A stretch of 10,359 nt of DNA from Frankiales bacterium (GCA_025464695.1 JAODNQ010000268.1:1-10359), one strand, 5' to 3'. Positions 1-9,427 are shown, counted from the stretch's first letter. Made by a program: numbers and translations. The notes: a model not told the origin generated them from the sequence alone.

Positions 1-2516
<2,516 letters not shown>

Positions 2517-2520
<4 letters not shown>

Positions 2521-2690
2521 CGCGCTACCGGTCCCTCGACGCCATGGGGGAGGTGGTGGGGGAGGGGGAGTTCCCCGACCACGCGGCGGCCCTCCAGGCG
2601 GCCCGGGAGGACGAGACGGCGGAGGTGCAGCGCGTCGAGCACCTCGGGCCGGACGGGGACTGGCGCTGGTCCGGCCCCGTCCTCGGCTGA
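2517..2690 (+). CDS. Small acidic reading frame at the end of the groEL operon (57 or 48 residues)
   Basis: The frame that stops at TGA 2688-2690 has every codon ending in G or C back through ATG 2544 and on to CTG 2517. That CTG overlaps the previous stop as CTGA. From the CTG the product would be 57 residues beginning (M)TRYRSLDAMGEVVG; from the ATG it is 48 residues. The chain is acidic, with helix-friendly EFPDHAAALQAARED in the middle and the end WRWSGPVLG. No good ribosome binding site precedes either start: the nearest purine run, GGAGG at 2496-2500, is too far from the CTG for a normal site. CTG starts are rare, so the start is unsettled. Codon pattern and operon position support a real gene. 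It resembles no family I recognise. Seven bases separate its stop from that of the convergent flavin-protein gene. Confidence 0.5.
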
Positions 2691-2697
2691 CCCCGAC

Positions 2698-3294
2698 CTA
2701 GTACAGCGGGTCCTTCTCCGCCCCGAAGCGCACCGACTGCTCGAGGGTCAGGCCGGCCACCTGGTCGGCCAGCACGACGTCCAGCGACGGCAGGTCGACC
2801 GGCGCGGGCGGGTCCCACAGGTGCGAGCGCACCAGCGCCCGCCCGCACTGGTACATCACCTCGGACGGCGTGAGCACCAGCGCCGTCCGAGGCAGGCGCC
2901 CCTTCACCTGGCCGAGCGCGAGCAGGTCCGGGTCGGTCGTGACGACGGCGGTGCCGTTGACGCGCAGCGAGTGGGTCACCCCGGGCACCAGCAGGATCAG
3001 CGAGGCCCGCGGGTCGGCGAGGACGTTGAGCAGCGAGTCGACGCGGTTGTTGCCCGGCCGGTCCGGGAGCACCATGCGGCCGTCGTCCAGGACGCTGACG
3101 AAGCCCGGGCGGTCGCCGCGGGGCGAGACGTCGAGCAGCCCGCCCGGCGACGACGTCGCGAGCACCAGGAACGGCGACGCCGCCACGAAGGCGCGGTCGT
3201 GCGCGTCGAGGGCGGCGTGCACCTTGCCGGCCGCACGGACCGGCACCGGCCCGTAGAGGGCCAGCAGCTGCTCGGGGGTCGCGACGAGGTCCAC
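2698..3294 (-). CDS. PPOX-fold FMN-binding protein, DR_2398/MSMEG_1061-like
   Basis: 198 residues from GTG at 3294, the only plausible start before the conserved N-terminus (TPEQLLALYGPV, residues 6-17). The pattern is that of the pyridoxamine 5'-phosphate oxidase-like split-barrel family. It has SPFLVLATSS (40-49), DVSPRGD (55-61), DRPGNNRVDSLLNVL (78-92), RVNGTAVVTTDPDLL (111-125) and YQCGRALVRSHLW (148-160). These blocks match the subgroup typified by DR_2398 and MSMEG_1061, whose members bind a flavin. Relatives include FMN- and F420-dependent reductases, and the true substrate is unknown; pyridoxamine phosphate oxidation itself is not implied. The protein is cytosolic, with no signal peptide. 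The gene is divergent from the MFS exporter, 55 bases away. Reading the frame further upstream to an ATG at 3603 would run antisense through the exporter gene and is rejected. Confidence 0.85.
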   Translation of the reverse strand: MDLVATPEQLLALYGPVPVRAAGKVHAALDAHDRAFVAASPFLVLATSSPGGLLDVSPRGDRPGFVSVLDDGRMVLPDRPGNNRVDSLLNVLADPRASLILLVPGVTHSLRVNGTAVVTTDPDLLALGQVKGRLPRTALVLTPSEVMYQCGRALVRSHLWDPPAPVDLPSLDVVLADQVAGLTLEQSVRFGAEKDPLY

Positions 3295-3337
3295 GCCGCC
3301 CAGGAAACACCCCCGGCCGCCGGCGGGCGCGGGCTGG

Positions 3338-3343
3338 CAGTCT
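3338..3343 (+). promoter_or_regulatory. Putative -10 element (CAGTCT) of a leaderless MFS transcript
   Basis: CAGTCT lies exactly six bases before the GTG at 3350 and matches the actinobacterial TAnnnT -10 consensus except for the first base. Transcription would start at or next to the start codon. No recognisable -35 hexamer is seen. The element gains weight because the same spacing recurs at other genes in the window. Confidence 0.4.
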
Positions 3344-3349
3344 GGCGGG

Positions 3350-4645
3350 GTGGACGACGACCCGGGGGACGCGCGTCCGCAGACGGTGGAGCGGGCGTCG
3401 GCGCTGCGCCGCCTGAGGGGCCTCGCCCTGGACGTGCGGCCGCTCCGGGCGTCCCGGGCGTTCCGCAACCTGCTCATCGGTGACGCGGTCTCCGTCGTCG
3501 GCACGCAGATCACCAGCGTCGCCGTGCCGCTGCAGGTCAACGACCTGACGCACTCCGCGTTCGCCGTCGGCCTGGTGGGGCTCGCCGGCCTCCTGCCGCT
3601 CATCCTGTTCGGCCTCTACGGGGGCGCCGTCGCGGACGCCGTCGACCGGCGCAAGCTCGTGCTCTGCACGACGGTCGGGCAGGCGTTCCTGTCGGCCGTC
3701 CTGCTCGCGCAGGCGCTGGCGCACAACCGCCAGACGTGGCTGCTGTACGCCGTCGTCGCGGCGCAGGCCGGCCTGTTCGCCCTCGACAGCCCGGCCCGCC
3801 AGGCGTTCGTCCCGCGGCTGCTGCCGAACGAGCTCCTGCCGGCGGCCAACGCCCTGCGCCAGGTCGAGTTCAACACCGGCGTCGTCGTGGGGCCGCTGCT
3901 CGCCGGGGTGCTCGTGGGCGGCTTCGGCTACGGGACGGCGTACGGGCTGGACGCCGTCAGCTTCGCGGCGTCGCTGTGGGCGGTGGCGTCGCTGCCGTCG
4001 ATGTCGCCGGAGGGGGGTGGCCGCAGGGCGGGGCTCGCGTCGGTCGTCGAGGGGCTGCGCTTCCTCGGGACCCGTCCGGTCCTCCTGCTGACCTTCGTCG
4101 TCGACCTCATCGCCATGGTGTTCGCGATGCCCCGCGCCCTGTTCCCGGCGATCGCGGAGCAGGTCTACGGCGGCGGGGCCGAGACGGCCGGCGCCCTCTA
4201 CTCCGCGCTCGCCGCCGGAGCGCTGCTCGGCGCGCTCGGTGGCGGCTGGTTCGGGCGCATCAACCGGCAGGGGCTCGCCGTCGTGGTGGCGATCGTCGGG
4301 TGGGGACTGTCGATCGTGTTGTTCGGCGCCACCGACCTGCTCTGGGTCGGGCTGCTGGGGCTGGCCCTCGCCGGTGCCTGCGACATGATCAGCGCCGTCT
4401 TCCGCACGGCGATCCTGCAGGCGGCGGCGCCCGACGAGATGCGCGGCCGGCTCGGTGGCGTGTTCATCGTCGTCGTCGCGGGCGGGCCCCGGCTGGGCGA
4501 CGCGCGGGCCGGCGGCGGTGCGTCGCTGGTGGGGCTGCAGGGAGCCGTCGTCGCGGGCGGGCTCGCCTGCATCGGGCTGACCCTCGCGGTCGCGTCCGTC
4601 GTCCCGCGCTTCCTCAGGTACGACGCCCGGGACCCGCACCCGTAG
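3350..4645 (+). CDS. EntS-like major facilitator superfamily exporter (MFS_3 type)
   Basis: 431 residues, the normal length for a 12-helix MFS protein. After a charged cytoplasmic N-terminus, hydrophobic segments begin near residue 40 (LLIGDAVSVVGTQITSVAV) and run to about 420. The loop between helices 2 and 3 carries a motif A-like GGAVADAVDRRK (91-102). A second conserved loop reads DSPARQAFVPRLLPNELLPAAN (146-167). The late loop PDEMRGRLGGVFIVVVAGGPRLGD (361-384) is typical of the MFS_3 group that includes the enterobactin exporter EntS. The family exports siderophores, macrolides or other small molecules across the cytoplasmic membrane using the proton gradient; the substrate here is not predictable. 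The GTG at 3350 is chosen because a -10-like hexamer sits six bases before it and the divergent gene leaves little room upstream. The stop is one base from that of udgX. Confidence 0.87.
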   Translation: MDDDPGDARPQTVERASALRRLRGLALDVRPLRASRAFRNLLIGDAVSVVGTQITSVAVPLQVNDLTHSAFAVGLVGLAGLLPLILFGLYGGAVADAVDRRKLVLCTTVGQAFLSAVLLAQALAHNRQTWLLYAVVAAQAGLFALDSPARQAFVPRLLPNELLPAANALRQVEFNTGVVVGPLLAGVLVGGFGYGTAYGLDAVSFAASLWAVASLPSMSPEGGGRRAGLASVVEGLRFLGTRPVLLLTFVVDLIAMVFAMPRALFPAIAEQVYGGGAETAGALYSALAAGALLGALGGGWFGRINRQGLAVVVAIVGWGLSIVLFGATDLLWVGLLGLALAGACDMISAVFRTAILQAAAPDEMRGRLGGVFIVVVAGGPRLGDARAGGGASLVGLQGAVVAGGLACIGLTLAVASVVPRFLRYDARDPHP

Positions 4646-4646
4646 G

Positions 4647-5294
4647 TCAGCGGCGCAGGACGTCGGCGGCGATGCGCAGGTCGGCCACCAGCCCGTCGTG
4701 CGCGGCCTGCCGGTCGTCGGCGCGCAGCACGGCGCTCGGGTGCAGCGTCGCCAGGACCTGCTGCCCGCCGGGTCCCTCGAGGAGCTTCCCGCGGTCGGTC
4801 GTGACGCGGAACGACGGGCCCAGCAGCGCCTTGCCAGCGGTCGCGCCCAGCAGCACGACGAGCTCGGGCTGCACCGCGGCCAGCTCCGCCCCCAGCCACG
4901 GGGCGCAGGCGCGCACCTCCAGGGCGTCGGGCGAGGCGTGGATGCGCCGCTTGCCCGACGTCGTGAACTTGAAGTGCTTCACCGCGTTCGTGACGTAGAC
5001 GTCGCTGCGGTCGACCTCGGCCTCGTCGAGCGCGGACACCAGCTCGCGACCGGCCGGCCCCACGAACGGCACGCCCTTCTGGTCCTCGACGTCCCCGGGC
5101 TGCTCGCCGACCAGCACCAGCCGGGCCGTGGAGCTCCCCCGGCCGAAGACCGTCTGCGTGGCCGGCTCCCACAGCGGGCAGCCGCGGCAGCCGGCGGCGG
5201 CGTCGCGCAGGGCGTCGAGGAGCGGCGCCGAGTCGGGCGGGGAGGAGGGCAGGAAGGCGGCGGCCGTGGGCCAGTCCGCGTCGCGTCGGGGCAC
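4647..5294 (-). CDS. udgX: UdgX-type uracil-DNA glycosylase (iron-sulfur, self-crosslinking family)
   Basis: 215 residues from GTG at 5294. Motif A is GEQPGDVEDQKGVPFVGPAG (63-82), followed by YVTNAVKHFKF (100-110). The defining UdgX loop KRRIH sits at 115-119, so His119 corresponds to M. smegmatis His109, which attacks the abasic sugar after uracil release and leaves the enzyme covalently joined to DNA. The later motif HPSAVLR is at 185-191. Cys36 and Cys39 (CRGC) and Cys130 are candidates for [4Fe-4S] binding. The family, known mainly from actinobacteria and related to family 4 glycosylases, removes uracil from DNA but stays bound; its biological role is debated. All diagnostic residues are present, so an active protein is expected. 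It converges on the MFS gene and is divergent from the secreted glycosidase-like gene, 85 bases away. Identification is highly secure; the start is less so. Confidence 0.95.
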   Translation of the reverse strand: MPRRDADWPTAAAFLPSSPPDSAPLLDALRDAAAGCRGCPLWEPATQTVFGRGSSTARLVLVGEQPGDVEDQKGVPFVGPAGRELVSALDEAEVDRSDVYVTNAVKHFKFTTSGKRRIHASPDALEVRACAPWLGAELAAVQPELVVLLGATAGKALLGPSFRVTTDRGKLLEGPGGQQVLATLHPSAVLRADDRQAAHDGLVADLRIAADVLRR

Positions 5295-5300
5295 GCTGGC

Positions 5301-5306
5301 GCCCTA
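5301..5306 (-). promoter_or_regulatory. Possible -10 element (TAGGGC) of udgX
   Basis: On the minus strand TAGGGC precedes the GTG at 5294 by six bases, the spacing seen before other genes here. The last base is C rather than the strongly preferred T, so this is weaker than the others. The GGG within it could instead act as a poor ribosome binding site. Confidence 0.25.
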
Positions 5307-5367
5307 CCCCGAGCGGCGCGCCCGACGACGACCCCGGGCGGGCGTCCCACCAGTCGCCCCCGCGTGC

Positions 5368-5373
5368 CAGGGT
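5368..5373 (+). promoter_or_regulatory. Putative -10 element (CAGGGT) of the secreted glycosidase-like gene
   Basis: CAGGGT lies six bases before the ATG at 5380 and fits (T/C)AnnnT, suggesting a leaderless transcript. The AGGG inside it could alternatively serve as a ribosome binding site with seven-base spacing, so the two readings compete. No clear -35 hexamer is visible. Confidence 0.35.
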
Positions 5374-5379
5374 CTGGTC

Positions 5380-7317
5380 ATGCCCGCCCTGCTCCGGTCC
5401 CTGCTCGTCGCCGCCCTCGCCGTCGGCTCCGTCGCTGTCGCGGCGCCGACGCCGGCGACGGCCGCGACCGTCCCGACGCCCGGCCAGTCGACCTACACCC
5501 CGCTGACCCCGGTGCGGCTGCTCGACACCCGGGAGGACGGGGGCCGGCTGGGCGCGGGGGAGACGCGCGACCTGCAGGTGACCGGGACCGCCGGGGTGCC
5601 GACCTCCGCCACGGCGGTGGCACTGTCCGTCACCGCTCTCGGCGCCACGGTGAGCACCGACGTCAAGGTCTACCCGTCTCCGACCGAGCCCGACAGCAGC
5701 GGCCTCGTGGTGGTCAAGGGCGGTTCGGCCTCCAACCTCGTGGTCGCCGCCGTCGGGCAGGGCGGGCAGGTGCGGCTGCGCAACAGCGGCGGCTCGGTGC
5801 AGCTGATCGTCGACCTCGCCGGCTACTACCAGGAGGGCCCGGGCTCCAGCTACGTCCCCGCGACGCCGACCCGCCTGCTCGACACCCGGGACACGCGGTC
5901 GCCGCTCGGCCCGGCCGGGGTGCGCGTGCTCAAGGTGGCCGGGACGGGCACGGCGGTCCCCGCCGAGGCCACCGCCGTCGCGATCAACCTGACCGGCGTC
6001 GCCGCGACGTCGGGCACCGACCTGCGGGCCTACCCGACGGGCCCCGGCGAGCCGCCGAACGCCAGCAACTCCAACCCCGGGCCGGGGCGCAACACCGCCG
6101 TCGCGGCCGTGGTCGCCGTGGGGCAGGACGGCTCGATCAGCCTGCGCAACACCGCCGGCACGCTGCACGTGATCGTCGACCTGCAGGGCTGGTACGTGCC
6201 GTCGACGTCGGGCGGCTCCGTCTTCCACCCGCTGCCGCCCCGCCGCCTGCTCGACACCCAGAGCCCGGGCGAGGGCCCCGCGCTGTCCGGGGAGGGCGCC
6301 ACCCGCGACGTCGTCGTCGCCGGTGGGCGCTCGCTGCCGCCGCGCGCCGTCCCCGCGCAGACGGTGCCGGCCCAGGCCACCGGTGTGGCGCTCGTCGTGA
6401 CGGCGGTGGGCGCCAGCGACAGCAGCGACGTCCGCGTCTACCCCGTCCCGTCCGACGGCACGAGCCTCCCGCCGTCGAGCAACCTCAACACGTCGCCGGG
6501 GCGGGTCGTGGCGAACACCGTCCTGTCGGCCGTGGGCCGCGACGGGTCGGTCCGGCTGCGCAACGCCAAGGGCACGGTGCACCTGATCGTCGACCTGGTC
6601 GGCTGGTACGGCCCGGCCGGCACCGGCAACGACATCAGCTGGCCGCAGTGCACGACCGCCGGCGCGACGACCGCGCGCACCCCCGCCGGCGGCGGCTTCG
6701 GCATCGTCGGGGTCACCCGCGGCCGGCCGTTCACCTCGAACGAGTGCTTAGCGGCCGAGTGGTCGTGGGCGTCGTCCCTGCCGGGTGAGCCGGCGGCCTA
6801 CGTGAACCTCGACGCCCCGGGCGCCGACAGCCCGCAGTGGGCCCTGCCCGGAGCCGAGCCCTGCAGCGGGGCGTCCAGCGACGCCGCCTGCGGCCGGAAC
6901 TACGGTCGCGCGGTCGCCGCCTACGCCGCCGCCCGCATCCCGGCGGCGCCGTCGGGCGGCCGGCCGTTCGTGTGGCTCGACGTCGAGCTCGGACCGGTGT
7001 GGCAGACCGGCGCGGGGGCCGTCGCCGTCAACCGCGGCGTGCTGAACGGCGCCGCGGAGGGCCTGCGGGCCGCCGGCTACACCCGCTACGGCATCTACAC
7101 GGACGCGGAGGCCGCGGCGTCCCGCAACGACTGGAAGCTGATCATGGGCGAGTACACCCTGCCGCAGCTGCCCCTGTGGGTCTTCGCCTCCACCAACACC
7201 GGGACCCGCGAGCTGTGCGTCCCGGCGTCGGCGTCGACCACGCAGGGCCCGGTGCAGGTGGTGCAGCTGCGGCCGTCGCAGAGCGGTCAGGAGTACGACG
7301 TCGACGACCTCTGCTAG
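5380..7317 (+). CDS. Secreted protein with three surface repeats and a GH25-like C-terminal domain
   Basis: 645 residues. A Sec signal peptide covers about 1-28: MPALLR, a hydrophobic core, then a likely cut after TPATA. Three tandem repeats follow (39-150, 158-272, 282-410). Each opens with an 'RLLDTR/Q' box, has a 'D(V/L)(K/R)xYP' strand, and closes with 'LRNxxG(S/T)(V/L)..IVDLxG(W/Y)Y'. This module is common in secreted actinobacterial proteins. From 416 comes a domain starting GNDISWPQC, then FGIVGVTRG (440-448) and FVWLDVELG (530-538), resembling GH25/DUF1906-like lysozyme-fold domains. Asp418, Asp534 and Glu536 are candidate catalytic acids. All six cysteines (424, 456, 495, 504, 613, 645) lie in this domain, Cys645 being the last residue, which fits disulfides outside the cell. 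No LPXTG motif or C-terminal membrane anchor is seen, so the repeats may hold it at the envelope. A peptidoglycan substrate is likely but unproven. Leu457 uses the rare TTA codon. Confidence 0.87.
   Translation: MPALLRSLLVAALAVGSVAVAAPTPATAATVPTPGQSTYTPLTPVRLLDTREDGGRLGAGETRDLQVTGTAGVPTSATAVALSVTALGATVSTDVKVYPSPTEPDSSGLVVVKGGSASNLVVAAVGQGGQVRLRNSGGSVQLIVDLAGYYQEGPGSSYVPATPTRLLDTRDTRSPLGPAGVRVLKVAGTGTAVPAEATAVAINLTGVAATSGTDLRAYPTGPGEPPNASNSNPGPGRNTAVAAVVAVGQDGSISLRNTAGTLHVIVDLQGWYVPSTSGGSVFHPLPPRRLLDTQSPGEGPALSGEGATRDVVVAGGRSLPPRAVPAQTVPAQATGVALVVTAVGASDSSDVRVYPVPSDGTSLPPSSNLNTSPGRVVANTVLSAVGRDGSVRLRNAKGTVHLIVDLVGWYGPAGTGNDISWPQCTTAGATTARTPAGGGFGIVGVTRGRPFTSNECLAAEWSWASSLPGEPAAYVNLDAPGADSPQWALPGAEPCSGASSDAACGRNYGRAVAAYAAARIPAAPSGGRPFVWLDVELGPVWQTGAGAVAVNRGVLNGAAEGLRAAGYTRYGIYTDAEAAASRNDWKLIMGEYTLPQLPLWVFASTNTGTRELCVPASASTTQGPVQVVQLRPSQSGQEYDVDDLC
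5494..6609 (+). repeat. Three diverged in-frame tandem repeats of about 112-129 codons
   Basis: The copies span roughly 5494-5829, 5851-6195 and 6223-6609, inside the secreted protein. DNA identity survives mainly over the RLLDTR box, where ctgctcgacacccggga occurs exactly at 5519 and 5876 and a near copy at 6248, and over the IVDL box (atcgtcgacctg-like) at each end. Elsewhere only the protein pattern is kept, so the duplications are old. The third copy is longer because of an extra Pro/Ala-rich stretch around residues 314-333. Confidence 0.85.
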
Positions 7318-8661
7318 CTAGCCGCGGGCGGCGCTGTAGCGGCGCAGGGCCTCCACCCGCTCGGCCTTGTGGTCGACCACCGGCAGCGGGTAGCCCTCGG
7401 GCGGACCGCCCGGGAGCTTCCACGGCTCGTGGACGGCCTTGCCGGCGACGCCCCGCAGCTCAGGCACGTGGTGGCGGACGTAGTCGCCGTCGGGGTCGTG
7501 GGTCAGGCCCTGCGTCGTCGGGTTGAACACGCGGAAGTACGGGGCGGGGTCGGTGCCCGTGCCGGCGACCCACTGCCAGCCGTGCTGGTTGCTGGCGAGG
7601 TCGCCGTCGCGCAGGTGCCGCATGAAGTGCCGCGCACCCCGCGACCAGTGCAGGTGCAGGTCCTTGACGAGGAACGACGCCACGACCATCCGCACCCGGT
7701 TGTGGACCCAGGCCTCCGACAGCAGCTGGCGCATCCCCGCGTCGACGATCGGGTACCCGGTGCGCCCCGCGGCCCAGGCCTCGAACCGGGCGTCGGCCTC
7801 TGGCCCCTCGTCGTACTCCAGGTGCTGCAGGGCCGGGGTGAGGTCGTGCCGGGCGGAGTCGGGGCGGTGCCACAGGACGTCGGCGTAGAAGTCGCGCCAG
7901 AGCACCTCGCCGGCGAGCTTGCCGTCGCTGTCGCCGAGGTCGGCCAGCATGGTGCGGGGGTGGAGGCAGCCGTACTTGAGGTAGACGCTCATGCCGCTGG
8001 TGCCGTCGGGGACACCCGGCCGGTCCCGGGTCTCCCCGTAGCCCGGCGCGCCGGTGCCGACGAAGCGCGACCACCGCTCGAGCGCCGCTCGCTCGCCCGC
8101 GGGCGGGAGGACGACGTCGCCGAGGTCGGGGTCCGCCGGGACGCCGTCCGTGGGCAGGCCGCCGTCCGTCCAGCGGACCTCCACCTCGGGCGCGGGCGCG
8201 TGCACGCCGCGGGCGCGGTGGGCCCGGGCGAACGGCGAGTACACCTTGAACGGCGTGCCGTCGTCCTTGAGGAGGGTCCCGGGGGTGACGGCGTAGGGGC
8301 TGCCGGTGGCGGTGAGCGGGACCTCGCCCAGGGCGGCCCGCACCCGCTCGTCGCGCGCCCGCCCGTACGGCGCGTGGTCGCTGCTGATGTGCACGCCCGT
8401 CGCCCCGACCTGCCGGACGACGCCCGGGACCACCTCCTCGGGGCGCCCGGTCAGCACCCGGAGGCGGCCCCCGGTGCGCTCCTCGACCTCCCGCAGGCAG
8501 CCGTACAGGAAGGCCAGGCGGGGAGCGCCGGACGGGCCGCGCAGCGCGTCGTCGAGCACGAACAGCGGCAGCACCTCGTCGGAGGCGTCGAGCGCGGCGT
8601 GCAGGGCGGGGAGGTCGGCCAGGCGGAGGTCGCGGCGCAGCCAGAGGACGGAGACGGTCAC
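7318..8661 (-). CDS. phr: Deoxyribodipyrimidine photolyase (CPD class I type)
   Basis: 447 residues from GTG at 8661. It is a flavoenzyme that uses blue light to split cyclobutane pyrimidine dimers. The N-terminal antenna domain starts VSVLWLRRDLRLADLPAL (3-20). The FAD-binding half includes GEVLWRDFY (251-259), TGYPIVDAGMRQL (301-313), WVHNRVRMVVASFLVKDL (318-335) and GDLASNQHGWQWVAGTGTD (353-371), then PYFRVFNPTTQG (374-385). Glu252, Trp255 and Trp364 match the E. coli dimer-binding residues Glu274, Trp277 and Trp384. Trp362 and Trp339 match the inner electron-transfer tryptophans 382 and 359. The outer Trp306 is absent, and Tyr283 (LEYDEGP) lies nearest that position. The antenna pigment (folate or deazaflavin) cannot be called. 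The gene's stop abuts that of the secreted protein, and a consensus -10 lies six bases before its start. A cryptochrome role is possible but less likely. Confidence 0.95.
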   Translation of the reverse strand: MTVSVLWLRRDLRLADLPALHAALDASDEVLPLFVLDDALRGPSGAPRLAFLYGCLREVEERTGGRLRVLTGRPEEVVPGVVRQVGATGVHISSDHAPYGRARDERVRAALGEVPLTATGSPYAVTPGTLLKDDGTPFKVYSPFARAHRARGVHAPAPEVEVRWTDGGLPTDGVPADPDLGDVVLPPAGERAALERWSRFVGTGAPGYGETRDRPGVPDGTSGMSVYLKYGCLHPRTMLADLGDSDGKLAGEVLWRDFYADVLWHRPDSARHDLTPALQHLEYDEGPEADARFEAWAAGRTGYPIVDAGMRQLLSEAWVHNRVRMVVASFLVKDLHLHWSRGARHFMRHLRDGDLASNQHGWQWVAGTGTDPAPYFRVFNPTTQGLTHDPDGDYVRHHVPELRGVAGKAVHEPWKLPGGPPEGYPLPVVDHKAERVEALRRYSAARG

Positions 8662-8667
8662 GGACGG

Positions 8668-8673
8668 ACCGTA
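8668..8673 (-). promoter_or_regulatory. Consensus -10 element (TACGGT) of a leaderless phr transcript
   Basis: On the minus strand TACGGT is a full match to TAnnnT and lies six bases before the GTG at 8661, so the transcript should start at the start codon. No ribosome binding site is visible in the six-base gap (ccgtcc). It lies in the 55-base gap between the tRNA gene and phr. Confidence 0.55.
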
Positions 8674-8716
8674 GGCCCGACGCCGGGAGCGCGCCCGGGG
8701 AGCGGGCCGACCGCGG

Positions 8717-8792
8717 TGGTGCCCCCGGAGAGAATCGAACTCCCGACGCCCTCCTTAGGACGGAGGCGCTCTGTCCACTGAGCTACGGAGGC
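8717..8792 (-). tRNA. tRNA-Arg (anticodon CCU), with encoded CCA
   Basis: The minus strand folds into a complete cloverleaf. The acceptor GCCTCCG (8792-8786) pairs with CGGGGGC, with one G-U pair. The D arm is GCTC/GAGC. The anticodon stem CCTCC/GGAGG encloses the loop GTCCTAA, giving anticodon CCT, which reads AGG. The variable loop is GCGTC and the T arm is GGGAG-TTCGATT-CTCTC. The discriminator is A at 8720, and CCA follows directly in the genome. AGG is a rare arginine codon in such GC-rich genomes, so this is a minor isoacceptor. A TACGCT hexamer ten bases upstream is a likely -10 element. Confidence 0.96.
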
Positions 8793-8802
8793 GGACCGCC
8801 CG

Positions 8803-8808
8803 AGCGTA
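8803..8808 (-). promoter_or_regulatory. Putative -10 element (TACGCT) of the tRNA-Arg gene
   Basis: On the minus strand TACGCT fits TAnnnT and ends ten bases before the mature 5' end of the tRNA. That places the transcript start about three bases upstream and leaves a short leader for RNase P. No -35 match is clear. Confidence 0.45.
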
Positions 8809-8914
8809 GCCCCGGACCTGCCGGCACGCGGAGGCGGACGACGGCCCGCCCCGACCTCGCGGAGCACGTCGTGAGGTGCGTGGGGACTGGTTGTCCAGCA
8901 GCGCGACCGGCCGC

Positions 8915-9427
8915 TCAGTCCTCGGGTGGGAGGAGGTCGCGGTAGTCCTCGAAGGCAGGCACCTGCAGGAACAGGTCCGACGTGTCCAACTCGCGGTCCT
9001 CGGCCGTGACCTGGTCCCGACGCACGTCGTCGACGGTCAGGCGGCCGGTGCCGTCCGGGAACAGCTCGAGCGTCTCGATGGTCTGCGGCGAGGCGTAGGC
9101 GCTGAGCTCCGCGTCGTCGGCGTAGGTCTTGCTGACGACCTGCGTGAGGAACAGCCGGTCGGGCGCGACCTCGAGCGCCCGGTACACGTACTGCTGCGTC
9201 TCGCGCGCGTGCTCGTCCATCCAGTGCACGGCGGCGTGCCCGAGCGCCGGGTTCCGCACGACCAGGACGGAGGCGCGCCCGTCTCGGCCCAGCGCGACGG
9301 TGGTGAACTGCCCACGCTCGTGCCGGCGGCGGGCCTGTGCCTCGGTGAGCTCCTCCTGCGGCGCCCTGGCGAGGTCCGACCACAGGTCGCACCAGGCGAT
9401 GACCTGCAGGTCGTCGGGTCCGCGCAC
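8915..9427 (-). CDS. Unrecognised 170-residue acidic cytosolic protein
   Basis: The GTG at 9427 follows an AGGAGGG Shine-Dalgarno run with five to six bases between, the strongest ribosome binding site in the window, so start and reading frame are well supported. The protein has no signal peptide or membrane segment. It starts RGPDDLQVIAWCDLWSDL. A helical charged stretch follows (EELTEAQARRRHERGQ, 25-40), then strands such as FTTVALG and ASVLVVRNPALGHAAVHWMDEHARE, and QQYVYRALEVAPDRLFL, TQVVSKTYA. It ends in a strongly acidic tail, EDYRDLLPPED. It matches no family I recognise. It is divergent from the HD hydrolase with 266 bases between, and stands alone as a transcription unit downstream of a possible promoter at 9514-9519. 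A housekeeping or immunity-like role cannot be told apart. Confidence 0.8.
   Translation of the reverse strand: MRGPDDLQVIAWCDLWSDLARAPQEELTEAQARRRHERGQFTTVALGRDGRASVLVVRNPALGHAAVHWMDEHARETQQYVYRALEVAPDRLFLTQVVSKTYADDAELSAYASPQTIETLELFPDGTGRLTVDDVRRDQVTAEDRELDTSDLFLQVPAFEDYRDLLPPED

Noticed and set aside
3295..3603. N-terminal extension of the PPOX-family protein to an upstream ATG
   Set aside because: The family's N-terminus begins near TPEQLLALYG, and the extension would run antisense through the MFS promoter and the start of its coding region.
2525..4639. Minus-strand open frame of 704 codons across the PPOX and MFS genes
   Set aside because: It covers two well-recognised genes on opposite strands, is rich in Arg, Pro, Gln and Glu, and resembles no protein family.
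5128..5379. Upstream extension of the secreted protein beyond ATG 5380
   Set aside because: It would overlap udgX antisense and bury the clear signal peptide that begins MPALLR.
8793..8914. Terminator for the 170-residue protein gene
   Set aside because: Only weak 4-bp stems such as CTGG-TTGT-CCAG (8887-8898) are present and there is no T-run on either strand.
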